A DNA stretch of 64,000 nt from Spirosoma foliorum (GTDB lineage Bacteria > Bacteroidota > Bacteroidia > Cytophagales > Spirosomataceae): NCBI RefSeq assembly GCF_014117325.1, contig NZ_CP059732.1:2927001-2991000 (forward strand), written 5' to 3'. The position numbers and the translations under genes were made by a program. Positions 18,568-26,927 of the stretch are shown here, one piece after another. How positions within the stretch are numbered: the first letter of the stretch is position 1; each line of letters opens with the position of its first letter. The notes beneath the pieces are model-generated. The model was not told the DNA's origin, searched no databases, and saw nothing but the letters and a program-made list of their open reading frames with translations.

Positions 18568-20970
18568 TCAGTCGCTTTTTAGATAGCGAATGGGGTTGGC
18601 CCAAGCCCCTTTCAGCGCTTGCCGCGAGACGGTCAGGCCGGTGATAAGACTGGTTAACAGGAGCGTACCGGCTAGCAACCAGCCATTGACCGAGATTCGG
18701 TAGGTGTATTGCTGTAACCAATTCGATAGTAGCCAGGCTCCCACGGGTGCTGCTACTAAAAAGCCCAGCCCTAATAACTTACCGAATTCTTGCCCCAGTA
18801 GCCAAAGCAGTTGTCCGGTCCGAGCGCCTAGTACCCGACGAACGCCAATTTCTTTGGCTTTCGTCTCTGTGAGGAAGGTAACCAGCCCATATAAGCCCAG
18901 GCAACTTAATCCAATGGCAACCAGCGCAAAGGCCTGGACAAAAGCGGCCAATAATCGCTCAAGTTCGGTAAAGCTTTCCAGGAGATCGGTAACGGTCTCG
19001 GCATGGTAAACCTGATCCGGTAGCACCTGATCCCAGACCTGTTGAATGGCCCGGCGAGTCTGATCGGAATGAGTTGGAGTCAACCGAAGCATGGCTACCC
19101 GGCTATGAGGACCGTCATTGATTAAGGTGATGGGCAAAATGGGCTGGTGTAAATCGCCACTGCGAAAATCCCGCACCACGCCGACAATAACCCGTTCGGC
19201 ATCTTTCACCCGAATGGATTTTCCGATGATCGCAGCTGGCGAGGAAACCCCTAACTGCCTGACCATGGTTTCATTTACCAGCACATCGCGGCCAGTTGTA
19301 TCCGTAGAGCGGACGTTTCGACCAGCCACCAGTGATAAATCAAAAACCGACAGGTAATGCGCATCAATTGCCCGAACGCGCGTTTCAAACGGTTCCGGCT
19401 CGGTAGCCGAATGATAGCTGAACGGACTGGGCCGATTATAAGGGGAAGCGGGCGGGTCACTGCCGAAAGCCACCTGCTCGACACCTGGAATTTGCCCCCA
19501 CTGCTCGCGTAGGGTCGAGAGGGGGGCAGGACTGTGTTGGGGTAAAAAAACGGCGACTGTCGATGCCGATTGAAAACCCCACGTAACTTGCTGCATGTGT
19601 CGAAGTTGCGAGGTGATGACGAGCACACTCAGAATGAAAAATTGCATCAACACGAATTGTCCCCAAATAAGCCCCTGACGAACCGTCAATTTACCGGCCA
19701 GTCGCGTAGTCGATTGGCTAGCCAATGCGTTAGCTGGATTGAAACGGGCCAGAACGAATGCTGGATATAAACCAGAGAGCAAAACAACCCCACTGAGTAA
19801 TCCCAGGAACCAGCCTACTGCCCGAGGCTGAGTTACATCCAGAATAGACAGATTTGGTCGGAGCATATCGGCGCTCGCGGCTAGTGTACGGTTAATGAAC
19901 GGTAAACACAGTTGAGTGAACAGCAGGGCAACCAGCATCGCCCCAATTACCAGAAGGGCCGTTTCCAGCATAAACTGACCAATCAATTGCCCCTGCGTGC
20001 TCCCCATCACTTTGCGAACCCCGACTTCCCGGACTCGTCTTAAGGCTCTGGCGGTTGCCAGATTAATAAAGTTGATACAACCTGCCAGCACGAGTAGCAC
20101 ACCGACCCCCAGTAAGGCATAGAGGACTGGCCGGGGCGCCATACCACTGCGTTCGTGATTGAGTTCGGCCAGCGGTAAAACCTGGTAGTCGAAATGTTGG
20201 GCTTCTTTGGCCGGTAGATTCTTACGTCGAATGAGGGGTAAACTTTGATGGAGACGGATTGGGTCGGTTCCTTCCCGAAGTCGCACAAAGCACATGGCCT
20301 GTAAGCCTTTCCAGTCGGCTAAAGCGGTTGGGCCTTCCAATACGGGAATGGTAGAGTAGGACACAAAGGCATCATACCGAAGTTGGGTGTTCGTGGGTGG
20401 ATCTTTAACAATACCCATTACGGTCAGGTCGGTGCGGTTATCCAGTCGTATCGTACGCCCTATGGCCGAGGCTGAGTCGAAAAATTTACGCGCGTATCGT
20501 TCACTAAGTACAATCGTGTTAGGAGCTGCCAAAGCTGTTTTACGATTGCCGCTAACCCATTCTACGCCAAATAGATCAAAATACTGAGGCTCAGTAAAAC
20601 AGACGTTACGGGCTTCAGCGAATTTTTTAATCCAGCCGCCTTTCCCATTCGAGACACTCAACGTACGACCGAAAAAAGTCTCCAGCCGTACCGCATTCTC
20701 AACAAACGCATAATCGCGCCGAAGCACTTCGGCCAACGGACGAGGGGCTGCATCGGTGGGCATAGTCCTCTCCCCTTTAATATCGGTCACTAGCCAATAG
20801 GTACGCTCTAAATGGGGGTGGTAACGGTCAAAACTGAACAGGTAATTGACGACCAGAAAAATGACTAAACCACTCGTTAATCCTACCGACAACCCTAGTA
20901 GGCTAATCAAATTGACATGCCAATGCTGCCACAGGTGACGCCTGGCCACTGTGAGGTAGTGAATAATCAT
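18568..20970 (-). CDS. ABC transporter permease, MacB/FtsX type
   Basis: The 800-residue inner-membrane permease has the duplicated FtsX layout common in Cytophagales. It has an N-terminal TM (NLISLLGLSVGLTSGLVIFL), a periplasmic MacB_PCD domain, a first FtsX block (LLGVGVLLVLAGCINFINLATA, VREVGVRKVMGSTQGQLIGQF), a second periplasmic domain, and a final FtsX block (LVAIGLSCLGLYGLVTFLTE, KEIGVRRVLGARTGQLLWLL). Each FtsX block carries the R/KEIGVRKVLGA-like loop that contacts the ATPase. No ABC ATPase is encoded nearby, as is usual for this group. It follows the PadR regulator and a small HAAS-like protein on the same strand (gaps of 35 and 49 bp), so it is probably repressed by PadR. Confidence 0.9.
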   Translation of the reverse strand: MIIHYLTVARRHLWQHWHVNLISLLGLSVGLTSGLVIFLVVNYLFSFDRYHPHLERTYWLVTDIKGERTMPTDAAPRPLAEVLRRDYAFVENAVRLETFFGRTLSVSNGKGGWIKKFAEARNVCFTEPQYFDLFGVEWVSGNRKTALAAPNTIVLSERYARKFFDSASAIGRTIRLDNRTDLTVMGIVKDPPTNTQLRYDAFVSYSTIPVLEGPTALADWKGLQAMCFVRLREGTDPIRLHQSLPLIRRKNLPAKEAQHFDYQVLPLAELNHERSGMAPRPVLYALLGVGVLLVLAGCINFINLATARALRRVREVGVRKVMGSTQGQLIGQFMLETALLVIGAMLVALLFTQLCLPFINRTLAASADMLRPNLSILDVTQPRAVGWFLGLLSGVVLLSGLYPAFVLARFNPANALASQSTTRLAGKLTVRQGLIWGQFVLMQFFILSVLVITSQLRHMQQVTWGFQSASTVAVFLPQHSPAPLSTLREQWGQIPGVEQVAFGSDPPASPYNRPSPFSYHSATEPEPFETRVRAIDAHYLSVFDLSLVAGRNVRSTDTTGRDVLVNETMVRQLGVSSPAAIIGKSIRVKDAERVIVGVVRDFRSGDLHQPILPITLINDGPHSRVAMLRLTPTHSDQTRRAIQQVWDQVLPDQVYHAETVTDLLESFTELERLLAAFVQAFALVAIGLSCLGLYGLVTFLTETKAKEIGVRRVLGARTGQLLWLLGQEFGKLLGLGFLVAAPVGAWLLSNWLQQYTYRISVNGWLLAGTLLLTSLITGLTVSRQALKGAWANPIRYLKSD

Positions 20971-21019
20971 CAGAAAAGGGTTTTGAAAATGAGTAGCTAG
21001 CTGACAGCTAAGCGACGGA

Positions 21020-21517
21020 TTAGGCAGTTAGCGGTCGTTTTGATTTGCGAAGCTTATTGGTCAGCCACCCTCGCAGGAATAGTATACCCGCTAATCCTGC
21101 TGCACCCCAGGCCGTTCGAAAAGCAGCCATCGGGATGGCCAAGGGGCGACTAACGACAATCAGAAAACCGATCAGCAGCAGAAACGTGAGGATGCTGGAG
21201 AGTTGCATAAACTGAAAGGGCCTGGTCGCCGGACGCCGTTTCATCCGGAGCCTGGCTCTCGATGTTTTAGGCATTCCTAATAAATGCTTTGGGCCCAGTT
21301 CCTGGTGATACACTTGTTTCAACTGAGCTATCACCCGCGAATTAGCCTGCTGCATAACCTGTTCCGACGCAACGGCGAACGTTTGTCCCTGATCCATTCG
21401 CTGTTCAATTAGGGAGGCTATATGATCCAGGAGTTCAGCTTCTAACGCCTGATGAGGGCCGGTTCGCTGAAACTGCTGGGTGATTTGGTCGAGTTGGGTG
21501 CGTGACAGTTTGTTCAT
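21020..21517 (-). CDS. Small HAAS-like membrane protein between padR and permease
   Basis: The 165-residue protein has a helical N-terminal domain with ALEAELLDHIASLIEQRMDQGQTF (residues 20-43). This pattern occurs in HAAS-like domains that accompany PadR regulators. A basic linker and two predicted membrane segments (residues about 103-122 and 130-148) come next, then a Lys/Arg-rich tail. HAAS-like proteins act as partners of PadR-controlled membrane systems; the exact role here is unknown. The gene order PadR, this gene, permease is tight and suggests one operon. Confidence 0.7.
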   Translation of the reverse strand: MNKLSRTQLDQITQQFQRTGPHQALEAELLDHIASLIEQRMDQGQTFAVASEQVMQQANSRVIAQLKQVYHQELGPKHLLGMPKTSRARLRMKRRPATRPFQFMQLSSILTFLLLIGFLIVVSRPLAIPMAAFRTAWGAAGLAGILFLRGWLTNKLRKSKRPLTA

Positions 21518-21552
21518 AAATCAGTGGAGGTCTAAAGGGGAATAGAGTTTTG

Positions 21553-21906
21553 TTATTGGCCAAAGGCTACATCGGGCGTGGGGTTAATGATCAATCGCAT
21601 AAGTTGGATAAATCGCTCAAATTCGCCCGCCTTCCGGACGGCAGTTTCACTCCCTACTGGTGTGAGCTGATAGTATTTCCGCAGTCGCCCGTCCACCTCC
21701 AGACTTTGTGTTATCAGTAACCCTTCATCTTCCAACTTATGGAGTAATGGATAAAGTGCGCCAAACGTAAGCGTGATTTCCCCGCCTGTCCGCTCTTCTA
21801 CAGCCTGCGTAATTTCATACCCATACATCTTCCCCTGTTGAGCCAGCAATTGAAGAACAAGGGTTTTCAGTGTTCCTCGTAAAAATTCCTGATTACCTGA
21901 TTCCAT
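21553..21906 (-). CDS. PadR-family transcriptional repressor
   Basis: The 117-residue winged-helix protein has the PadR signature: FLRGTLKTLVLQLLAQQGKMYGYEITQAVEERTGG, then the wing LTFGALYPLLHKLEDEGLL and YYQLTPVGSE. ATG 21906 (MESGNQEF) is chosen; a longer in-frame start at 22020 would add 38 residues of translated AT-rich leader including the proposed operator. It should repress its own operon with the HAAS-like protein and FtsX permease. A perfect 8-bp inverted repeat lies 37 bp upstream of the start. Confidence 0.92.
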   Translation of the reverse strand: MESGNQEFLRGTLKTLVLQLLAQQGKMYGYEITQAVEERTGGEITLTFGALYPLLHKLEDEGLLITQSLEVDGRLRKYYQLTPVGSETAVRKAGEFERFIQLMRLIINPTPDVAFGQ

Positions 21907-21942
21907 TGTATAGTTGATCGTTAATTTAATTTCCAAACAAAA

Positions 21943-21963
21943 ATATATAAGAAAATTATATAT
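21943..21963. promoter_or_regulatory. Candidate PadR operator
   Basis: The motif ATATATAA (21943-21950) is followed by GAAAA and then its exact complement TTATATAT (21956-21963). It lies 37 bp upstream of the padR start, overlapping the likely promoter. PadR repressors usually bind AT-rich dyads in their own promoter, so autoregulation is inferred. Confidence 0.5.
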
Positions 21964-22320
21964 ACAATTAATAGAATAAAAATTTGCTTCTGGGGAAGCG
22001 AATACTTGTAGCAGAATCAATCCAGCAATGGTATCGGATAGACAGTAGGTAGTGAGCGCATGTGCTTACGGATACAACTACTACCTTACACCATCATAAA
22101 TCGAAAACTATAGAGTCATTACTTAAACAGCTCCCTGAAATACGGTTTAGGACAAGTGCCTTGTCTGCTTAAAGTGAGTAAAACCACGTTTACTTATTCT
22201 CACAAAAAGCTCCCACCTGAGACGCCGATTTTGATTCATTACGCTCTTTGTACCTTTTTTACGTATCAAAGATTGGTATTAATAGCTCCATGGCAAAGCT
22301 AACCAGTGCGGCTACGGAGG
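21964..22320. other. Interval without recognised genes
   Basis: The roughly 360 bp between the PadR promoter and the first inverted repeat hold no open frame that resembles a protein. Weak small dyads are present, but nothing was assigned. Confidence 0.4.
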
Positions 22321-22440
22321 CTAGTAGTCTTCCAAACTAGATTTTTTTGATTCTATTAGATTCTTTTGACACTAGATGCTTGATTATCAGAATCGATAGA
22401 ATCTATAGAAACTATAGAATCTAAATTGGAAAAGCACTAG
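22321..22440. repeat. Imperfect inverted repeat with 9-nt periodic arm
   Basis: Outer arms 22321-22364 and about 22402-22440 are imperfect reverse complements (CTAGTAGTCTTCC at one end, GGAAAAGCACTAG at the other). The right arm shows 9-nt periodicity (ATCTATAGA, AACTATAGA, ATCTAAATT). It resembles the heptad hairpins in design but with a longer word and poorer pairing, and may be a decaying copy. Confidence 0.6.
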
Positions 22441-22445
22441 TTGGA

Positions 22446-22490
22446 ACAATAAAAAGGCTCAAACGTCGATATATATCGACGTTTGAGCCT
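22446..22490 (-). terminator. Rho-independent terminator (36-bp perfect palindrome plus T-tract)
   Basis: Positions 22455-22490 are a perfect palindrome of 2 x 18 nt beginning AGGCTCAAACGTCGATAT. On the minus strand it is followed directly by TTTTTATTG, so it should end the transcript of the outer-membrane protein gene that stops at 22534. Confidence 0.88.
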
Positions 22491-22533
22491 AGGAGCAAAA
22501 GCACGGTTTAGCCTGTATATTAAATTGGCAATA

Positions 22534-23193
22534 TCAAAAGCTAATGCCAGTTGTTAGGGCAAAACTCTCAAATTTGACCCGTATTGGTTCTGTATCAGTT
22601 TGAAATGGACTTGAGCTAGTAGCAAGGAATACATAATTACTTAAATTCCGGTCGTATTGCAACGTAATAGGAATACTGATTTTTCCCAGTTCGATGGTAT
22701 AACCAATACCAGCCATTCCACTCACAACAGATTTGATTGAAGAGGAGGTTTCCGGTCCCATATATGGACAGGGCGCAGCTATACAGACAATATCAGTTCG
22801 TCTACTTAAACCACTACCTGTGAGATGGTTATAACTAACTCCCGCTTGAACAAAAAACAGCTTTTGATTAAGGGAGACATTATATCGATATATAAACGGT
22901 AGTTTGAACGTGCCAATTTTTAAATTGACATCGTAAGATTGAGACTTGGCCCGCGTCCAGGATGGTTGGAGATGTAAAGATGATTTAGTTGTCATAGCGT
23001 ACTGCAAATCAACACCAATAAGAAAGCCAGCTAGAGACTTGATTTCTGGAGTAGTCAAAATAGTACTTGAATAGTTAAACCCTGCAAACACACCGAACTG
23101 GAACGGCTTCGCCTTTATTAATATGTTCTCCTGAGCCTTTAAGCTCGTTAACGTCATCCAGAAGGCAACTAGCGTGCTAAAAAGAGTTTGCAT
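22534..23193 (-). CDS. Small outer-membrane beta-barrel protein (PorT-like)
   Basis: The 219-residue protein has a signal peptide (cleavage near LKAQ, residues 18-21). Alternating beta-strands follow (FQFGVFAGFNYSSTIL, LAGFLIGVDLQYAMT, LFFVQAGVSYNHL, SGMAGIGYTIEL), and the C-terminus ends in an aromatic residue (TTGISF). This fits the outer_membrane_beta-barrel/PorT-like family of Bacteroidota. Function is unknown. It carries its own terminator and appears monocistronic, 152 bp downstream of the TonB receptor gene. Confidence 0.8.
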   Translation of the reverse strand: MQTLFSTLVAFWMTLTSLKAQENILIKAKPFQFGVFAGFNYSSTILTTPEIKSLAGFLIGVDLQYAMTTKSSLHLQPSWTRAKSQSYDVNLKIGTFKLPFIYRYNVSLNQKLFFVQAGVSYNHLTGSGLSRRTDIVCIAAPCPYMGPETSSSIKSVVSGMAGIGYTIELGKISIPITLQYDRNLSNYVFLATSSSPFQTDTEPIRVKFESFALTTGISF

Positions 23194-23345
23194 AGAAGAA
23201 GTGAGCAGATAAAAGATTAAAGTAATTAATTCAGTTTAAGCTCTTGAGAGCCCTGATCTAACAAAATCGATTTATTAAAAAAGTTTCATGTCCGGATTTT
23301 CAGGACCATATCACGTATCCCATCTCATCCTCAGGCAAGACCAAT

Positions 23346-26300
23346 TTAGTTGAATTCAAAATTATAGGTCAAACTTGGAATGGGTGCGCCGAAGATACTC
23401 AGTTGATAAGGGTTTGTCGCTTGCCCTTCCGTTCGGTAGAAAATTGAATACACATTCTTACGACCGTACAGGTTATACACCGTAAACGTCCAGTGACCCT
23501 GCCAGCGCCGGTTTTTCATACTGGGGTTGTAGATGTTCCAGGCAAAATCCAGCCGATGATAGTCCGGTAACCGATACTGGTTGCGCTCGTCGTAATACGG
23601 GTACGTCCGGCCCTGGTAGCGAATTAATCCCTCCGGTGCCGTGTAAGGCCGCCCCGTACTGTACGAAAAGTTGAAGGAGAAACTATGGGTTTTGCCCTGG
23701 TTGATAGTCAGGCTCATGTTTAGACTATGGGGCCGGTCATAGTTAGCTCGGTACCAGTTCCCCCCGTTGATCTGTTGCTGGAATTCAACCCCTTGATTCA
23801 CCTGATTCAGCGTACGGGCAAAGGTATAGTTGACCCAGCCCGTTAGTTCGCCTTTTTTCTTGGACACCATCACCTCCAGGCCATAGGCTTTACTGCGGCC
23901 CGGCAGCAACTGGGTTTCGGGGTAGGGCTCTAACAAAAAATTAGCCCCTGGTTTGTAGTCCAGAATATGCTGCGTACTTCGCCAGTACACCTCTGCCGAT
24001 AGTTCGAAGAGGTTATTTTTTGAGTTCCTAAAATACCCCGCTGACCACAATTGGCTCACCTGCGGCTGGATATGCGCATCGGATGTTTTCCATCGGGAAG
24101 TAGGCAGGGGCGTAATCGTGTTGGTAATCACCTGTACGTATTGCCGCATCAGATTATAGCCAATCTTGATGGAAGAGGTAGGGGTTAGCGTATACCGCAG
24201 GCCCAGCCGGGGTTCAAAACCCCCATACTGTTTGCTTAGCTGTCCGGCCCGGTAAACTGTAGAATCCACGACCGCCGACGCATCGGCCACGTCACTGTTT
24301 GCATACCGACGCACGATTGACGGTCCAAAATTCAGAAAATGGGAGTACCGCAGTCCGGCCGAAACCGCTAGTTTATCGGACAAACTGATCTCATCTTCGA
24401 CATGGATGGCTAGTTCCAGTGCGTTCTCAATCGGTGTTTTCTGGTAATTGACGGTCCGACTGCTGCCGGGAATCAGTTCGCCCGGATTGAGTCGATAATG
24501 TAAGCCACTGATGCCAATCTCGATCTTCTGATTCGCTAACTGATAGTTTAGATTTGATTTAATCTGTCGTTGTAAGAGCGACTGTTTCAACTCGACTTTG
24601 TTGGCCGTACTGTCTTCGGTAGACAGGATGCGGGGAATGTACTGAGCCACCAGCGCTGTGGTTTGCACATTCACCCGGTTATTGATGGCGTGAAACCAGC
24701 GGACCATGCCGTTAGCGGTTTGTTGAGCGTACTGCGTATTGATCGCATTGACATTAGAGAGACTCCCCACTAAATTAGTTTGAAACAAATCCTGGCTGTA
24801 GTAACTGGTGGCGGTCACTGTATTACGGTCATTGACGCGCCAGAACAACTTAGCCGTACCATCACCGAACTTGGCCCGAATGTTGTCAAAGCGGGGCGAA
24901 ACCGCGCGCAGCAGAAAGTCATTAAACGCCCCTCGACCGGAGACCATCAGCGCCAGTTTGTCTTTGATGATCGGGGTCTCAAGGGTCAATCGGTTAGCCA
25001 CCAGACTCACTCCGCCCCTCAGATGAAGTTGTTTAAGATCAGGGTTACGCAGGCTAATGTCCAGTACGGAAGCGGCTCGGCCCCCATACCGGGCCGGCAC
25101 ATTACCCTTGTAGAGATCAAGCCCACTAACCGCATCTGGTGGAAAGACCGAAAACAGCCCAAACATATGGGTGGGGTTGAAAATGGGCGTATCATCGAGC
25201 AGGATAAGGTTTTGATCCGTAGTCCCCCCCCGAATGTTGAGTCCATTAGCGGCTTCGCCCACACTTGTCACGCCGGGCAGCATTTGCAGGCTGCGTAAAA
25301 TGTCTACCTCGCCCAGAGCGGCAGGCATCTTCTTCAACGTCGCGATATTGATCTGACTAACCCCCAACAGGGGCTGACGAACCGTACGATCGTAGCCTTT
25401 ACTGGTAACGACAACCTCCTCCAACTGGCTGGCGACAGAAGCCAGGTTCACCGCTAGGGTTGTGTTTTCCCGCAGATAGAGCGTGGTTCGGAAGGGCAGG
25501 TAGCCCACGCTTCGAATGACGACGGCGTGCTTTCCCGGTGACAGGCGAACCAAAAACTGCCCCTGTTCATTGGTAGCGGTACCTTTACCGATTTTTTCAT
25601 AATCGATCAGCACGGTAGCACGAGCCAGCACTCGACCCGTAGCCGAATCGCGAACAGTGCCATTAACCGACAGGAGCCAATTGCGGTCGCTCGACGCTCC
25701 AGGTGTTTTATACGCCGTTATCAGGTCGCCAGACCGGCTTGGTGCGGGGGGCTGCTGACTTCCGGCCGGCGCTTCTACAATGGTCGTCGTTTTGGACAGC
25801 GGAGACGTCGGTAGAACGACTGGTGGTTCATTGGGTATGATCGCCGTATTCGGGGCAACAGGTTGATGGCGCTGAGTCACAATCCGCTTTTGCCAATAGC
25901 CTTGCCGGCTTAACCAATCGGTCCATTGGTCCAGCCAGGTATCAGGTACCGAATCGAGCGGAGTACTACCAACCCGTTGACTTCCCAATTCATAGCTATG
26001 CAACTCTACTGACCGGCCAGCCTGTAGCCACTGCTGGTATAACTGGGCGGTCTGGATAGCCTTCTGGCGGGCATGGTTTATTGTCGCCCCTGACAGGGCG
26101 ACAATAAACAGACCTGGCGCATCGGCCGGAACCGAGTCGGCGGCTAGGGCACCTATTTCAGCCTGAATAAGGCTCACAAAATTAGGGCGGGTTGCTTTAG
26201 TCGAGTTGTAAACTAGTTGTAGTGCCAGCGTTCCGCCCGTAGATACGCCCAATACACCAATCTGATCCGGTTTGATACCCAGTTCGAGGGCGTGTTGGCG

Positions 26301-26783
26301 CAGGTAGCTAAGGGCATTGCTGCCATCAGCAAGGGCCATGGCTCGTACATTCAGCGAATCTTGCGGGCTTAACGTTGGAGCCTGCCCCGTTGTGGGGAAC
26401 ACGGAGCCTTGAGCCAATCGGTAGGGTATTACAAAAACCGTTATGCCTCGTGCGGTTAGTCGAGAGACCAGGGTCCTACTTTCCGGGTCCAATGCCTGCG
26501 TGGTCAATCTAACCTTCGGAAAAATAAGCACGGCAGTGCCCGTTGCCAGCACTGAGTCTGGCAAAAAAACCGCCAGTTTTGAGGAAGTCGTTATCCTCAA
26601 CACGTTATTTTCCAGCAGACTGCCTGGTCGTATACCTTCGGCGTTGGTACGATTAATGGAATCAAGGGCTTTGTTGCCAGGCGGTTGATTCACGAACTGC
26701 GCCTGGACGAGGTGGCTGGCAAGCAGATTTAACCCTAGAACGAATACGGTATAGTTCATCACGAGTTTAACTGGGTTTGTCAT
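23346..26783 (-). CDS. TonB-dependent receptor fused to a degenerate alpha/beta-hydrolase (esterase) domain
   Basis: The 1145-residue outer-membrane receptor has an unusual front end. After a signal peptide (to about 29), residues 60-297 follow the acetyl-esterase/BD-FAE pattern (ARGITVFVIPYRLA, LRQHALELGIKPDQIGVLGV, nucleophile elbow GVSTGG with S181). The catalytic His motif GGHGFG is replaced by LGSQRVG near 267-272, and the Asp site reads VALSGAT, so two of three catalytic residues seem lost. A Pro-rich linker (about 305-365) leads to a carboxypeptidase-regulatory-like domain (370-450), the plug (ILRSLQMLPGVTSVGEAANG, LNIRGGTTDQNLILLDD) and a barrel. It is translated just after a 41-codon secreted ORF and a DUF4249 lipoprotein. 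The domain is probably a binding module; the cargo is unknown. Confidence 0.88.
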   Translation of the reverse strand: MTNPVKLVMNYTVFVLGLNLLASHLVQAQFVNQPPGNKALDSINRTNAEGIRPGSLLENNVLRITTSSKLAVFLPDSVLATGTAVLIFPKVRLTTQALDPESRTLVSRLTARGITVFVIPYRLAQGSVFPTTGQAPTLSPQDSLNVRAMALADGSNALSYLRQHALELGIKPDQIGVLGVSTGGTLALQLVYNSTKATRPNFVSLIQAEIGALAADSVPADAPGLFIVALSGATINHARQKAIQTAQLYQQWLQAGRSVELHSYELGSQRVGSTPLDSVPDTWLDQWTDWLSRQGYWQKRIVTQRHQPVAPNTAIIPNEPPVVLPTSPLSKTTTIVEAPAGSQQPPAPSRSGDLITAYKTPGASSDRNWLLSVNGTVRDSATGRVLARATVLIDYEKIGKGTATNEQGQFLVRLSPGKHAVVIRSVGYLPFRTTLYLRENTTLAVNLASVASQLEEVVVTSKGYDRTVRQPLLGVSQINIATLKKMPAALGEVDILRSLQMLPGVTSVGEAANGLNIRGGTTDQNLILLDDTPIFNPTHMFGLFSVFPPDAVSGLDLYKGNVPARYGGRAASVLDISLRNPDLKQLHLRGGVSLVANRLTLETPIIKDKLALMVSGRGAFNDFLLRAVSPRFDNIRAKFGDGTAKLFWRVNDRNTVTATSYYSQDLFQTNLVGSLSNVNAINTQYAQQTANGMVRWFHAINNRVNVQTTALVAQYIPRILSTEDSTANKVELKQSLLQRQIKSNLNYQLANQKIEIGISGLHYRLNPGELIPGSSRTVNYQKTPIENALELAIHVEDEISLSDKLAVSAGLRYSHFLNFGPSIVRRYANSDVADASAVVDSTVYRAGQLSKQYGGFEPRLGLRYTLTPTSSIKIGYNLMRQYVQVITNTITPLPTSRWKTSDAHIQPQVSQLWSAGYFRNSKNNLFELSAEVYWRSTQHILDYKPGANFLLEPYPETQLLPGRSKAYGLEVMVSKKKGELTGWVNYTFARTLNQVNQGVEFQQQINGGNWYRANYDRPHSLNMSLTINQGKTHSFSFNFSYSTGRPYTAPEGLIRYQGRTYPYYDERNQYRLPDYHRLDFAWNIYNPSMKNRRWQGHWTFTVYNLYGRKNVYSIFYRTEGQATNPYQLSIFGAPIPSLTYNFEFN

Positions 26784-26786
26784 TCG

Positions 26787-26912
26787 CTATTCTTCCGGTT
26801 CGATTGTAGCCCTGTGACGTGGACTATACTGGGTAGGTGGTTTGGGCAACGACTGAGCTTGGAAAACTGATAAAAACAACATCAGGCAGTAGGTATAAGC
26901 GCTTAGGCCCAT
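26787..26912 (-). CDS. 41-residue secreted peptide ORF between DUF4249 and TonB receptor genes
   Basis: This ORF is too short for ordinary gene calling. It starts at ATG 26912 and stops at 26787. Residues 1-20 form a convincing signal peptide (hydrophobic CLMLFLSVFQAQS around 9-21), leaving a Pro-rich, polar mature part of about 21 residues that ends TIEPEE. It fits exactly between its neighbours: 15 bp after the DUF4249 stop and 3 bp before the TonB-receptor start. Such packing is expected for a translated cistron. It could be a cognate envelope peptide of the receptor system, a translational-coupling leader, or a decayed lipoprotein. No homologue is recognised. Confidence 0.6.
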   Translation of the reverse strand: MGLSAYTYCLMLFLSVFQAQSLPKPPTQYSPRHRATIEPEE

Positions 26913-26927
26913 TGGGCGTTATAAGGT

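Noticed and set aside
24780..25298. 172-codon plus-strand frame inside the TonB receptor gene
   Set aside because: It lies antisense to the conserved plug domain, has no recognisable features and arises from GC-rich codon positions.
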